This document shows, in pieces, positions 1 to 6,433 of a stretch of 6,529 nucleotides of DNA (positions within the stretch are counted from its first letter, which is position 1; each line of letters begins with the position of its first letter). This DNA is from Deltaproteobacteria bacterium (GTDB lineage Bacteria; Bdellovibrionota; UBA1018; UBA923): assembly GCA_016194725.1 (NCBI GenBank), contig JACQAW010000182.1:1-6529 (forward strand), in the 5' to 3' direction. Under the pieces are notes generated by a model that saw only the letters and a list, made by a program, of their open reading frames with translations, did not search any database and had not been told where the DNA came from. A program made the position numbers and the translations under genes.

Positions 1-69
1 ACCCTTTGCCCCCTAGTTGTGTATACGTACGAAGGTAAAAGACTAAATTATCCCGAGCCAATTAGATAC

Positions 70-88
70 CTAATGCGCATTGCATTAG
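70..88 (-). repeat. Second inverted repeat downstream of the outer-membrane protein gene
   Basis: CTAATGC (70-76) and GCATTAG (82-88) form a perfect 7-bp stem with a 5-nt loop, placed just beyond the first hairpin. The direct repeat ATTAGATA (61-68 and 84-91) overlaps it. No poly-U follows. The remaining bases 1-60 show no gene or recognisable site. Confidence 0.4.
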
Positions 89-91
89 ATA

Positions 92-120
92 GCCGGGAAT
101 CGAGCAGATTCACTACCGGC
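92..120 (-). terminator. Hairpin directly after the stop codon of the outer-membrane protein gene
   Basis: The segment can fold as GCCGG-GAATC (92-101), loop GAGCA, then GATTC (107-111), a 4-nt bulge and CCGGC (116-120), giving ten base pairs interrupted by one bulge. It begins at the first base after the TAA. No U-run follows on the minus strand, so it may protect the 3' end or form part of a terminator rather than being a classic intrinsic terminator. Confidence 0.35.
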
Positions 121-1302
121 TTAGAAGCTAACCGACAGACCGACCATCGCTTGATAGAAGTTCTGAGAGGCCAGTGCGCTTCCGGCAGCCGAAGTCGCCG
201 AGTTGTTGTAACCCAGGTTGCTCGCCATGCCGTAACCGTAGTTATTGTAGTAACCACTGTTTACAAACGCATTCGGGTCAACCGGATTGCTCTGCTTCGA
301 GCTCAGCATGTTGAAGTAACGCAGGTTGCCCGTTATCGCGATCAAGTCCGTGATTTTCACATCAAGACCCGCTTCGATGTACGCGGCGAAACCCGTAATC
401 GAGACGTCCTGAGCCGAATACGTGTTCAACCGTGCCAGCGCGGCCTGAGTCGTGCTGTCATAGTTCACGTAACCCATGCGATAAGCAGCGCCACCACCCA
501 GGAATGGGCGGATTCTCGACTGACGGCCGAAAAGGGAAGCCTTCGCGCCCAGATCGATGACGTTGTCGTTGAGGTTGATCGTCTGCTGATAGCTGCTCTG
601 GTTGTATCCATAAGGAGAATACAAGCTGGTACCAGCGCCGAGCGCATAGCTCGCGTAGGTGTAGCCACCGGTAATCGAAAAGTTGTCGCTCAGTTCCATG
701 CCCACAGCCAAGCCAGCCGCGAATTTAGCGCTGACGTTGTAGATGGAGTTGGTGATGCTGCCCGTGCCGAAACGCGGGGTTACCGTGATGCGATTGGGCT
801 TCTCAGCCTTTTCTTCTGTCGCATCGGCATTCGCGACGCTCTTGCCGCTTGAGGTGCTGGCATCGATCGGGGCGCCCGTGATGGTCACAGGAGCGTTGAG
901 CTGAGCATTGGCCGGAGCCGTGGCTGGAGCTGGAGCCGCAGCCGTTCCCACGCGTTGTTCCTGCATCGGAGCTTCTGGCGCGGAAGCCCCTTTGCTGACA
1001 CCTGAACCGAGCAAGTCGTCGGTGCGCTTCAACTCGTCCTTCAAGCGAAGCTCTTCGAGTTTCTGCGTAAGCAGGTCCTCGTTTTTGAGCTCCTCGCGAA
1101 GGCGCGATCTGCGCATGACTTCGGCTTTCGAACCCGTATCTTCGAGCTTCTGGGCCTTCGGGACTTCCGTTGATTCTGTTTTGACGACGGGCTTCTGGTT
1201 CAGATCGTCTTCAAAGACGAGTTCCCCATAAGCTGGTTTAAGACCACTTAACGTGATCCCCGCGGCGACCGTCATCGCCAACGCGTAGCTATAAAATTTC
1301 AT
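121..1302 (-). CDS. Outer-membrane beta-barrel protein with N-terminal coiled coil
   Basis: A 393-aa secreted protein. Residues 1-26 form a signal peptide: a short N-region, a hydrophobic core (ALAMTVAAGITLSG) and a likely cut after AYG. Residues ~58-97 are highly charged and heptad-like (RLREELKNEDLLTQKLEELR), predicting a coiled coil. Residues ~100-168 are an Ala/Pro/Ser/Thr-rich linker. Residues ~170-393 alternate in the manner of an OmpA/OmpX-sized barrel of about eight strands, for example KFAAGLAVGMEL, FSITGGYTYASYAL, IRPFLGGGAAYRMGYV and IAITGNLRYFNML. It ends in QAMVGLSVSF with a terminal Phe, the usual BAM-recognition signal. A loop at ~341-370 is rich in Tyr, Asn and Gly. The start is fixed by a strong ribosome site. 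The gene stands apart from the operon upstream. Function is unknown; structural or adhesive roles are possible. Confidence 0.85.
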   Translation of the reverse strand: MKFYSYALAMTVAAGITLSGLKPAYGELVFEDDLNQKPVVKTESTEVPKAQKLEDTGSKAEVMRRSRLREELKNEDLLTQKLEELRLKDELKRTDDLLGSGVSKGASAPEAPMQEQRVGTAAAPAPATAPANAQLNAPVTITGAPIDASTSSGKSVANADATEEKAEKPNRITVTPRFGTGSITNSIYNVSAKFAAGLAVGMELSDNFSITGGYTYASYALGAGTSLYSPYGYNQSSYQQTINLNDNVIDLGAKASLFGRQSRIRPFLGGGAAYRMGYVNYDSTTQAALARLNTYSAQDVSITGFAAYIEAGLDVKITDLIAITGNLRYFNMLSSKQSNPVDPNAFVNSGYYNNYGYGMASNLGYNNSATSAAGSALASQNFYQAMVGLSVSF

Positions 1303-1310
1303 GTCCAAGA

Positions 1311-1316
1311 CTCCTT
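1311..1316 (-). promoter_or_regulatory. Ribosome binding site of the outer-membrane protein gene
   Basis: AAGGAG on the minus strand lies 8 nt upstream of the ATG at 1302. This near-perfect Shine-Dalgarno sequence fixes the start codon of the barrel protein. It argues against the longer in-frame GTG start at 1428, which has no such site and would bury the signal peptide. Confidence 0.85.
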
Positions 1317-1490
1317 TTAGCCTTTGTTCGTTCACTCGCACACGTCCGGAGGACGCGCCGCATACACTTCGATCAGGAAGGCATAGAGCAACTCCCGTGC
1401 CACGCGGCGCGTCATTGAAATGAGTCACTAAAAATCGACCGAAATAGTCAGAATGACTCCGGATTCACCGACCAAAGACAAATCAGATTA

Positions 1491-1519
1491 GATATAAATA
1501 AATGATTTCAATAAGTTAA
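1491..1519 (-). promoter_or_regulatory. Candidate sigma70-type promoter for the outer-membrane protein gene
   Basis: Read on the minus strand, TTAACT (1519-1514) and TATATC (1496-1491) are separated by 17 nt. Each hexamer matches four of six consensus bases. The site lies in the most AT-rich part of the intergenic region and would give a leader of about 180 nt before the ATG at 1302. A competing -10-like TATAAA lies at 1540-1535 but lacks a good -35. This is pattern matching only. Confidence 0.33.
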
Positions 1520-1652
1520 CTGAAGTGGCAATGTTTTATACAGGGCTGAAAGATTTCCCTGACTAAAACCTAGACGAATTCAAAGGGGTGCGAAGCTAAC
1601 TAGCTGAAAACAAAGAATTTGCTGAAAATCACGCGAGGACAGGCCAATGGAA

Positions 1653-1874
1653 CTATTGAATTTTTAAAGGAAATCTGTGAACGCCGCCGCTGGCAAAGAA
1701 CCGACTTTGCATCTGCCGTCGCAGCGGTCCATTGACCAAAGCCAGAACTTTATCCTTAAAGGCTCCGCCAAGCTTAATGATGATCGTCACCAGCACCACG
1801 AGCAGCAGCACATACTCGGTCGCAGCCTGGCCAGATTCATCTTTTAGAAGTCTTTTTAGGTTTTTTGAATTCAT
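1653..1874 (-). CDS. Small Flp/type IV-like prepilin overlapping the end of purB
   Basis: A 73-aa product with the hallmarks of a Flp/class III-type prepilin. A short basic leader (MNSKNLKRLLKDESG) is followed by QAATEYVLLLVVLVTIII, giving a Gly cleavage site, a Glu at mature position 5 and a Tyr next to it, then one hydrophobic helix. A prepilin peptidase would cut after Gly15 and leave an inner-membrane protein able to enter a pilus-like fibre. After the helix comes a basic tail of about 40 residues (KDKVLALVNGPLRRQMQ, then SGGVHRFPL), longer than in many Flp pilins. The chosen ATG (1874) lies 38 nt inside purB in another frame; an in-frame ATG at 1892 would add six residues. Neither has a good ribosome site, so translation is probably coupled to purB. 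No other pilus genes (tadA, cpaB, rcpA) are visible here. It could be a minor pilin or pseudopilin. Confidence 0.75.
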   Translation of the reverse strand: MNSKNLKRLLKDESGQAATEYVLLLVVLVTIIIKLGGAFKDKVLALVNGPLRRQMQSRFFASGGVHRFPLKIQ

Positions 1875-3165
1875 TCCCCAACACTCGTCCATAAATCGTA
1901 TCGACGTGCTTGAGGTAGTTTTTGACGTTTAGAATGCGCCCGAGCTGCTCCCGGGTAAATTTTTCCCGGATCACCTTCTCGCCCATCAGCTCGTCGCCAA
2001 ACCAGCGGCCCTCGGCCCAGGCCGAATGAGCGCATTTCTGAACGATGCGGTAAGCCTCTTCGCGCGACATCCCCGATTCAACCAGCTTCAGCAGCACGTG
2101 CCCCGAAAAGTAAATTCCCTTGGTGCGGTCCAGATTCAGCGCGACATTGGAGTCCAGAACATTCAGGCCCTCGAGTATTCCCGCAAGCCGATGCAGCATA
2201 TAATCGACCAGTATCGTGGCGTCTGGAGCAATGACCCTTTCGACGGAAGAATGACTGATGTCGCGCTCATGCCAGAGAGCCACGTTTTCAAGCGCCGCCA
2301 CGGCATATCCCCGCAGTAATCGCGCACAGCCCGTCAAGTTCTCGGCGGAAATAGGATTCTTTTTATGAGGCATTGCCGAGCTGCCCTTCTGGCCCTTGCC
2401 AAACTGCTCTTGTATTTCATTGACCTCGGTGCGCTGCAAATGGCGCAGCTCAACCGAAACCCTTTCGATGGAACCGCCAATTCCGGCAAGAACGCTGAAT
2501 ATTTCCGCGTGCCGGTCCCGCGGTAAAACCTGCGTGGCCACGGCTTCGGGCTTCAGCCCAAGCTTTGCCAATGCCTTGCGCTCAACTTCCGGCGACAGCG
2601 CGCCGTAGCTGCCCACTGCACCCGAAAGCTTTCCATACGATGCCTGCTCGATAGCCTGGTTCAGCCTGATCCGTTGCCGGCGAAACTCCGCCAGCCAGCC
2701 CAGAAACTTCAAACCAAAGCTCGTGGGTTCGGCGTGCACGCCATGAGTGCGCCCAATGCCAGGCAACTGGCGATAGCGCAAGGCCTGCTTGGCCAATACG
2801 GTCTCCAGACGGTCAAAATTCAAAGCCACATTCTCCAGTGCCCGCTTGAGCAAAAGAGACAGAGCCGTATCCACGATATCCGAGCTGGTCAGGCCGTAAT
2901 GAAAATACCGCCCAACACCGCCAACTTGTTCCGCGATGCTGGTCGTAAAAGCTATCACGTCGTGGCGCAAGGTATCTTCAAGCTCCAGAATGCGCTTCAC
3001 GTCGATTTTAGCCTTGCGTCGAATCTGCGCTGCCGCATCCGTGGGCACCACTCCTTCGCCGCCCAGCACTTCCAGCACGGCCAGCTCAACATTAAGCCAT
3101 TGCTGAAATCGGCTTTCATCGGCCCAAAGGGCTCCCATCTCGGGACGAGTGTATCGAAGGATCAT
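1837..3165 (-). CDS. purB: Adenylosuccinate lyase
   Basis: Catalyses two fumarate-releasing steps of purine synthesis: SAICAR to AICAR, and adenylosuccinate to AMP. It is a cytoplasmic homotetramer of the fumarase/aspartase superfamily. The 442-aa product carries all family landmarks: RYTRPEMGALW at the N-terminus, RHDV with His68, YFHYGLTSSDIVDTA with His89, GRTHGVHAEPTSFG with His141, and the signature GSSAMPHKKNP (261-271) on the flexible loop holding the catalytic Ser. The three His positions coincide with the numbering I recall for the Bacillus subtilis enzyme, which supports the ATG at 3165 as the true start. The ribosome site is weak (an A/G-rich stretch). The C-terminus is a Lys-rich tail (KKPKKTSKR), and these last codons are shared in another frame with the following pilin gene. 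Confidence 0.97.
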   Translation of the reverse strand: MILRYTRPEMGALWADESRFQQWLNVELAVLEVLGGEGVVPTDAAAQIRRKAKIDVKRILELEDTLRHDVIAFTTSIAEQVGGVGRYFHYGLTSSDIVDTALSLLLKRALENVALNFDRLETVLAKQALRYRQLPGIGRTHGVHAEPTSFGLKFLGWLAEFRRQRIRLNQAIEQASYGKLSGAVGSYGALSPEVERKALAKLGLKPEAVATQVLPRDRHAEIFSVLAGIGGSIERVSVELRHLQRTEVNEIQEQFGKGQKGSSAMPHKKNPISAENLTGCARLLRGYAVAALENVALWHERDISHSSVERVIAPDATILVDYMLHRLAGILEGLNVLDSNVALNLDRTKGIYFSGHVLLKLVESGMSREEAYRIVQKCAHSAWAEGRWFGDELMGEKVIREKFTREQLGRILNVKNYLKHVDTIYGRVLGNEFKKPKKTSKR

Positions 3166-3189
3166 GTCTTTTCTTTCTCAAAATTGGGC

Positions 3190-4692
3190 TCAGTTTTTCG
3201 GAAGCATGACATCATCGAAAATTTTGCGCGCGGTCAAGGCTTCTCCGTACAGTCCCAGCGATGGCCATATCGACCTTCCCGCGAAATACAGGTTGGAATG
3301 GGCCGTCGTCCATCCTGGTCCCCAAAAATCCTGCACCGAACGATGCCCCCGGACATAATACTGCATCAGATTCTCGGGCACCCAATCGGGGCCCCGGAAC
3401 GGGTAAGCCTCGCGCAACGCCGCCTCAGAGGCCCGAAAGTCGGGGTACAGGCTCACGATATTGTTTTCCAGAAAGGGCATCAGCTCCGAAAGAACACGCA
3501 GCATCTTGCCACCCAGCCGGCGCAGGTAGCTGTAGTCCATGCTCGACGCCCGATACGGAATCAAGGCAGTGACCAGCAAAGTCGTCATATCCGCGGTGTC
3601 CGACGCCGGATATACCCCGTCAGGAATAATCTGAATTCTAAGGTAATTATCCTCTTCGAGCGGAAACTGATACGAGCCGATGTAGGTCATGTTTGACGTC
3701 GCGCCAATCGGAATCACATTCCGGTTCACCGTAACCGATAGGGTAAAACGCCAGCTCGACGGCACGACACGACTCAAATTTCGCACGAGGGTCGAATCGC
3801 GCATCCCATCCGGCAAAGTGGCATAAAGGCGCCGCAGCCGGCTCGTGATAACCACGACATCCGAGCGAATAATGCCTTCAAATGAAGAAAGCAGCACACC
3901 GACGATCTTGCCACCTTCTGCAATCAAAGACTCGACGCGGGTGTCTTTTTTCACGCTACCGCCGGCGGCCAGCACAATCGCGGCCATGCGCTGCTCCAGC
4001 GCCTCAATACCTCCGCTAAAGTAACCCTGGTCTTGCAGACAAAGCGCGAGTCCCCGAATGCTTTGCTCACAGCCCAGATTCATCGGCGCCGCATAGCTCA
4101 TGGCACCCAGAATGGCGGCGCCCAGATTTTCGCATACCTCGGCGGACCCGCCCGGAATCGCACGAGCCAGGGCCACCGGCTTTTCACTTTGAATCAGCGG
4201 ATAGTACTTGCCCCAAAACCTCTTCCACGAGGTCGTATCCGTCCCTTCGCCCCGTCCGGGCGTAAGTGCTCCGTCAACAAAGGTCGGCACTTCTTTTCCA
4301 GCTCGCCCCAGCAGGCCAAAAAACTCCCCTACCTCTTTGCCCGCTCTTGTGAGCCCGCGGCGAACCTCAGTCTGAACGGCGGCCTGATCCCGCGAAAATA
4401 CAATCCGGTACTCGGGTGTCATGACCTGAATAATCGCATCAGCCAGCTGAAAGCCATCGTCAATGCCCAGGTCTTTCAAGCTGTGGCCAAGCGCAGCCGA
4501 AGCGCGAAGCCCCGTAAAGGTCGCAAAATCAGGATCAAAAACAAAGCCGGCATCGTAACGTCTGGGCAGCGCCTGGTCCTCGTCATCGATTACCAAAACC
4601 CGTTTTCCTTTGGCAGCTAACAAAGCCGCGCACAGATAAGAAGAAAGTCCGCCACCCGCACAAATCACGTCATAATGATCTGCCAGTCTCAT
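3190..4692 (-). CDS. FAD-dependent oxidoreductase, phytoene desaturase/amine oxidase-like, substrate unknown
   Basis: A 500-aa flavoprotein-like enzyme. The N-terminus is a Rossmann dinucleotide-binding unit: YDVICAGGGLSSYLCAALLA (7-26), with GxGxxS in place of GxGxxG, ending at RVLVIDD (31-37), where the acidic residue would bind the FAD ribose. A mid-protein segment YFSGGIEALEQRMA resembles the 'GGM-x-AL' segment of CrtI/CrtN and retinol saturase relatives and leads into a second FAD-domain strand (KIVGVLLSSFEG, then SDVVVITS). The C-terminus NLYFAGRSIWPSLGLYGEAL fits the FAD-closing motif of the CrtI family. No carotenoid genes are nearby, so I do not call it a phytoene desaturase. It starts inside the stop of the Kal-like gene (ATGA) and ends 24 nt before purB, so it is probably co-translated with the former. 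The family is sure; the reaction is not known. Confidence 0.82.
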   Translation of the reverse strand: MRLADHYDVICAGGGLSSYLCAALLAAKGKRVLVIDDEDQALPRRYDAGFVFDPDFATFTGLRASAALGHSLKDLGIDDGFQLADAIIQVMTPEYRIVFSRDQAAVQTEVRRGLTRAGKEVGEFFGLLGRAGKEVPTFVDGALTPGRGEGTDTTSWKRFWGKYYPLIQSEKPVALARAIPGGSAEVCENLGAAILGAMSYAAPMNLGCEQSIRGLALCLQDQGYFSGGIEALEQRMAAIVLAAGGSVKKDTRVESLIAEGGKIVGVLLSSFEGIIRSDVVVITSRLRRLYATLPDGMRDSTLVRNLSRVVPSSWRFTLSVTVNRNVIPIGATSNMTYIGSYQFPLEEDNYLRIQIIPDGVYPASDTADMTTLLVTALIPYRASSMDYSYLRRLGGKMLRVLSELMPFLENNIVSLYPDFRASEAALREAYPFRGPDWVPENLMQYYVRGHRSVQDFWGPGWTTAHSNLYFAGRSIWPSLGLYGEALTARKIFDDVMLPKN

Positions 4693-5132
4693 TTCGCGGT
4701 GGCCGCCTTCTTCTGCAATGGTACCGGGGTCACGCAGGTGCCGCTTGCACGGCAGACGACAACCGGAGAATTCAGTACCTGTGCACTCGACGGAGCCAGA
4801 TAGCCGGACTCATCGCTTTTCAGGAGCGCGATGACCTTACGCGCTTCAAATTTCATGGTCCGCGAGCTGTTGCCCTGCTTCACAATCCAACCCTCGGCTT
4901 CAATATAGTCGCCTGCGTAGACCGGCGCCAGAAACTCAATACTGTCATATGCCCGAAACAACCCTTCGTCGCCATCCAATCGTATCAAAAGCTCGGTGGC
5001 CACATCGCCGAACAGCTGCAGCATTCGAGCGCCATCAACCAGCCCACCGGCATAATGCGCGTCATGGCTCCCCATCCTCAACCGAATGACCACTCCCGGC
5101 GTCTTATCGCTCATCATATTCTCCATGACCAT
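4689..5132 (-). CDS. kal: 3-aminobutyryl-CoA ammonia-lyase-like hotdog protein (Kal / beta-alanyl-CoA ammonia-lyase family)
   Basis: Hotdog-fold protein of 147 aa. It matches the Kal family very closely across its length: SHDAHYAGGLVDGARMLQLF (22-41), DVATELLIRLDGDEGLFRAY (43-62), EFLAPVYAGDYIEAEG (66-81), GNSSRTMKFEARKV (87-100) and VVVCRASGTCV (124-134). Family members remove ammonia from 3-aminobutyryl-CoA to give crotonyl-CoA in lysine fermentation, or from beta-alanyl-CoA to give acryloyl-CoA. They act in the cytoplasm. No other lysine-fermentation gene (kamA, kamDE, kdd, kce) is present in this window, so the physiological substrate is uncertain. The start is ambiguous: ATG 5132 has an AGGAG 11 nt upstream, while the second of two tandem ATGs (5114) has GGAG six bases upstream and would give a protein beginning MSDKT, closer to the family N-terminus. 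The stop overlaps the next gene's start as ATGA. Confidence 0.85.
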   Translation of the reverse strand: MVMENMMSDKTPGVVIRLRMGSHDAHYAGGLVDGARMLQLFGDVATELLIRLDGDEGLFRAYDSIEFLAPVYAGDYIEAEGWIVKQGNSSRTMKFEARKVIALLKSDESGYLAPSSAQVLNSPVVVCRASGTCVTPVPLQKKAATAK

Positions 5133-5155
5133 AACCCATGGTGCTCCTCAGTCCC

Positions 5156-6433
5156 TCACAGCTCTTCGCATACCTGAACAATGCGTTTGGCGGCCCCCAC
5201 GTGCTGTCCAAGAAGCTCACCCAGTGGGCCATCATCCCGCAACTCGTTCTTCTTCAGATTAAGATTAGCACCAAGCCAGTCGCAGAGCTGCTCCTCATTT
5301 TCGACCCGAGCCAAAATTCCACGACTTCCCAGCTCCGAAGATTCAGGCGACCGCCTCGTGCGTGGACCGCACGCGACCTGGGCACCGGTTAACGCAGGTT
5401 CCCAGACGCTATGTACTCCGCTTCCAAAACCGCCGCCCACGAAGGCGGCTTGCCCCAGGCGATAAAGCTCAGCCAAAATTCCCTTCTTCATCACCACGAT
5501 CGCAAGCCGTTGGTTGGCAAGTTCCTCGGCGGACTTCTTTCCAAGCCGTTGCTCGCACTCATCAATTGGTATCACCAAAAATCCCATGGCGGCGAAACGT
5601 TCCGATACCCGTGCCGCCTCGCTGGCCTCGAGCTCGTGCGGCACCCAAATCACGTGGCAGTCGCCACCCGCATCAAAATATTTTTTCAAGCCCGCCAGCA
5701 CCAGCTTGCTGTCCGCCGGCCACATGCTTCCGCAAATGATTGTGGGTTTCTGCGCCAGCCCAATTCGCAGCTGGCCAGGCACCACCGTAGTCAGGCGTTT
5801 CTCGCTCCGCTCCACCCGCTGCAAAACCCTCTCCACACGGGTATCGCCCACCACGCGGACATTCCGATGGGAAATCGTCGAAACCTCCGAGCCATAGCCG
5901 GAAAGTATTCCATCAAGTTTATGCAGCAGCTGGCGGTGAAACCAACTCGGCTTCAGCGCATCCACCAGCACAACCTTGATCCCCTGCGCATTACACTCCC
6001 AAAGTAATCCCGGCCATAACTCGTACTTCATCAGCAGCAGTCGATTTACGCCCTGGCGCCGGGCAAGCGAAACAAATTCCTTCATCAACCCCAAACCGTC
6101 GTGGGGCAAAGGCACCACCAGCGAAACATTGGCAAAATTCTGCGGAAGCTGCTCCACAGGCCCCTTGGCCGAGATCGAGTAATAGGTCACTAAAATCCGT
6201 TTTTCCTTACGCTGGAGCTCTTCCAGGATCGGTATGGCATATTCCAGCTCGCCATGGCTTGCCACGTGTATCCAGTATTCGATTGGCTGCCCCACGTTGA
6301 AGCGCAGGCTCAGAAAATCCTTCCACGACCTCAACCTCAGCGTATCGCGCCATTTTGGCTTTGCCATACCCAGCATTGCTGCCAGGGAATAGAGCAAGGG
6401 GTAGATTATCCAGCTATACGTCCAGGTCTTCAC
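5156..6433 (-). CDS. kdtA: 3-deoxy-D-manno-octulosonic acid (Kdo) transferase
   Basis: Transfers Kdo from CMP-Kdo to the lipid A precursor at the cytoplasmic face of the inner membrane, the first step of LPS core assembly (also called WaaA). The product is 425 aa, the usual family length. A hydrophobic N-terminal anchor spans residues ~7-23. The N-terminal GT-B domain has ASHGELEYAIPIL (58-70), matching the family's SVGE segment with the conserved acidic residue, and YELWPG (137-142), equivalent to ETELWPN. GDTRVERV (196-203) marks the linker, followed by GSMWPADSKLV (235-245), HVIWVPHE (260-267) and the nucleotide-sugar motif FVGGGFGSGVHSVWEPA (331-347). The start is GTG at 6433-6431, with GGCGGGG five bases upstream; it retains the full membrane anchor and overlaps the previous stop. 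The GSMWP and GGGFGSGVH versions recall Bacteroidetes-type enzymes more than E. coli WaaA. Whether it adds one or two Kdo residues cannot be read from sequence. Confidence 0.92.
   Translation of the reverse strand: MKTWTYSWIIYPLLYSLAAMLGMAKPKWRDTLRLRSWKDFLSLRFNVGQPIEYWIHVASHGELEYAIPILEELQRKEKRILVTYYSISAKGPVEQLPQNFANVSLVVPLPHDGLGLMKEFVSLARRQGVNRLLLMKYELWPGLLWECNAQGIKVVLVDALKPSWFHRQLLHKLDGILSGYGSEVSTISHRNVRVVGDTRVERVLQRVERSEKRLTTVVPGQLRIGLAQKPTIICGSMWPADSKLVLAGLKKYFDAGGDCHVIWVPHELEASEAARVSERFAAMGFLVIPIDECEQRLGKKSAEELANQRLAIVVMKKGILAELYRLGQAAFVGGGFGSGVHSVWEPALTGAQVACGPRTRRSPESSELGSRGILARVENEEQLCDWLGANLNLKKNELRDDGPLGELLGQHVGAAKRIVQVCEEL

Larger units (their letters stand above)
1303..1652 (-). 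other. 350-nt intergenic region upstream of the outer-membrane protein gene
   Basis: No convincing gene is found here on either strand. The part from about 1441 to 1640 is AT-rich and holds the best promoter candidate. The part from about 1320 to 1420 is GC-rich and would form the transcribed leader. It contains a small hairpin, CGTCC-GGA-GGACG (1343-1355), and an inverted repeat AGTCA-GAA-TGACT (1446-1458) with a further TGAGTCA at 1421-1427. The octamer GCTGAAAA occurs on the plus strand at 1603-1610 and 1621-1628, with GCTGAAAG at 1545-1552. I found no stem followed by a U-run after the pilin stop, so where the upstream transcript ends is not clear. Confidence 0.6.

Noticed and set aside
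19..852. 277-codon open frame on the plus strand, antisense to the barrel gene
   Set aside because: Its translation is Arg/Val-rich without recognisable motifs and mirrors the barrel gene, which has a signal peptide, strong ribosome site and BAM signal.
1303..1428. In-frame N-terminal extension of the barrel protein from a GTG at 1428
   Set aside because: It has no ribosome site, would place the signal peptide internally, and is not needed because AAGGAG lies 8 nt before the ATG at 1302.
1593..1604. AGCTAACTAGCT short palindrome considered as a terminator after the pilin
   Set aside because: The stem is only about five base pairs with almost no loop and no adjacent U-run on the minus strand.
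2674..3696. 340-codon open frame on the plus strand, antisense across the purB/FAD oxidoreductase junction
   Set aside because: It opposes two well-identified genes, its translation is rich in His, Gln and Arg with no domain pattern, and no ribosome site stands out. It is a by-product of codon bias in the real genes.
4033..4620. 195-codon plus-strand open frame inside the FAD oxidoreductase gene
   Set aside because: It is a shadow of the coding strand, with basic, low-information translation and no start context.
3190..4692. Calling the FAD enzyme a phytoene desaturase (crtI)
   Set aside because: Only the FAD-binding motifs support the family. There is no phytoene synthase or other carotenoid gene nearby, and the substrate region is not recognisable.
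5138..6182. Several overlapping plus-strand open frames opposite kdtA
   Set aside because: They overlap one another and the clear Kdo transferase, and none shows a domain or signal peptide.
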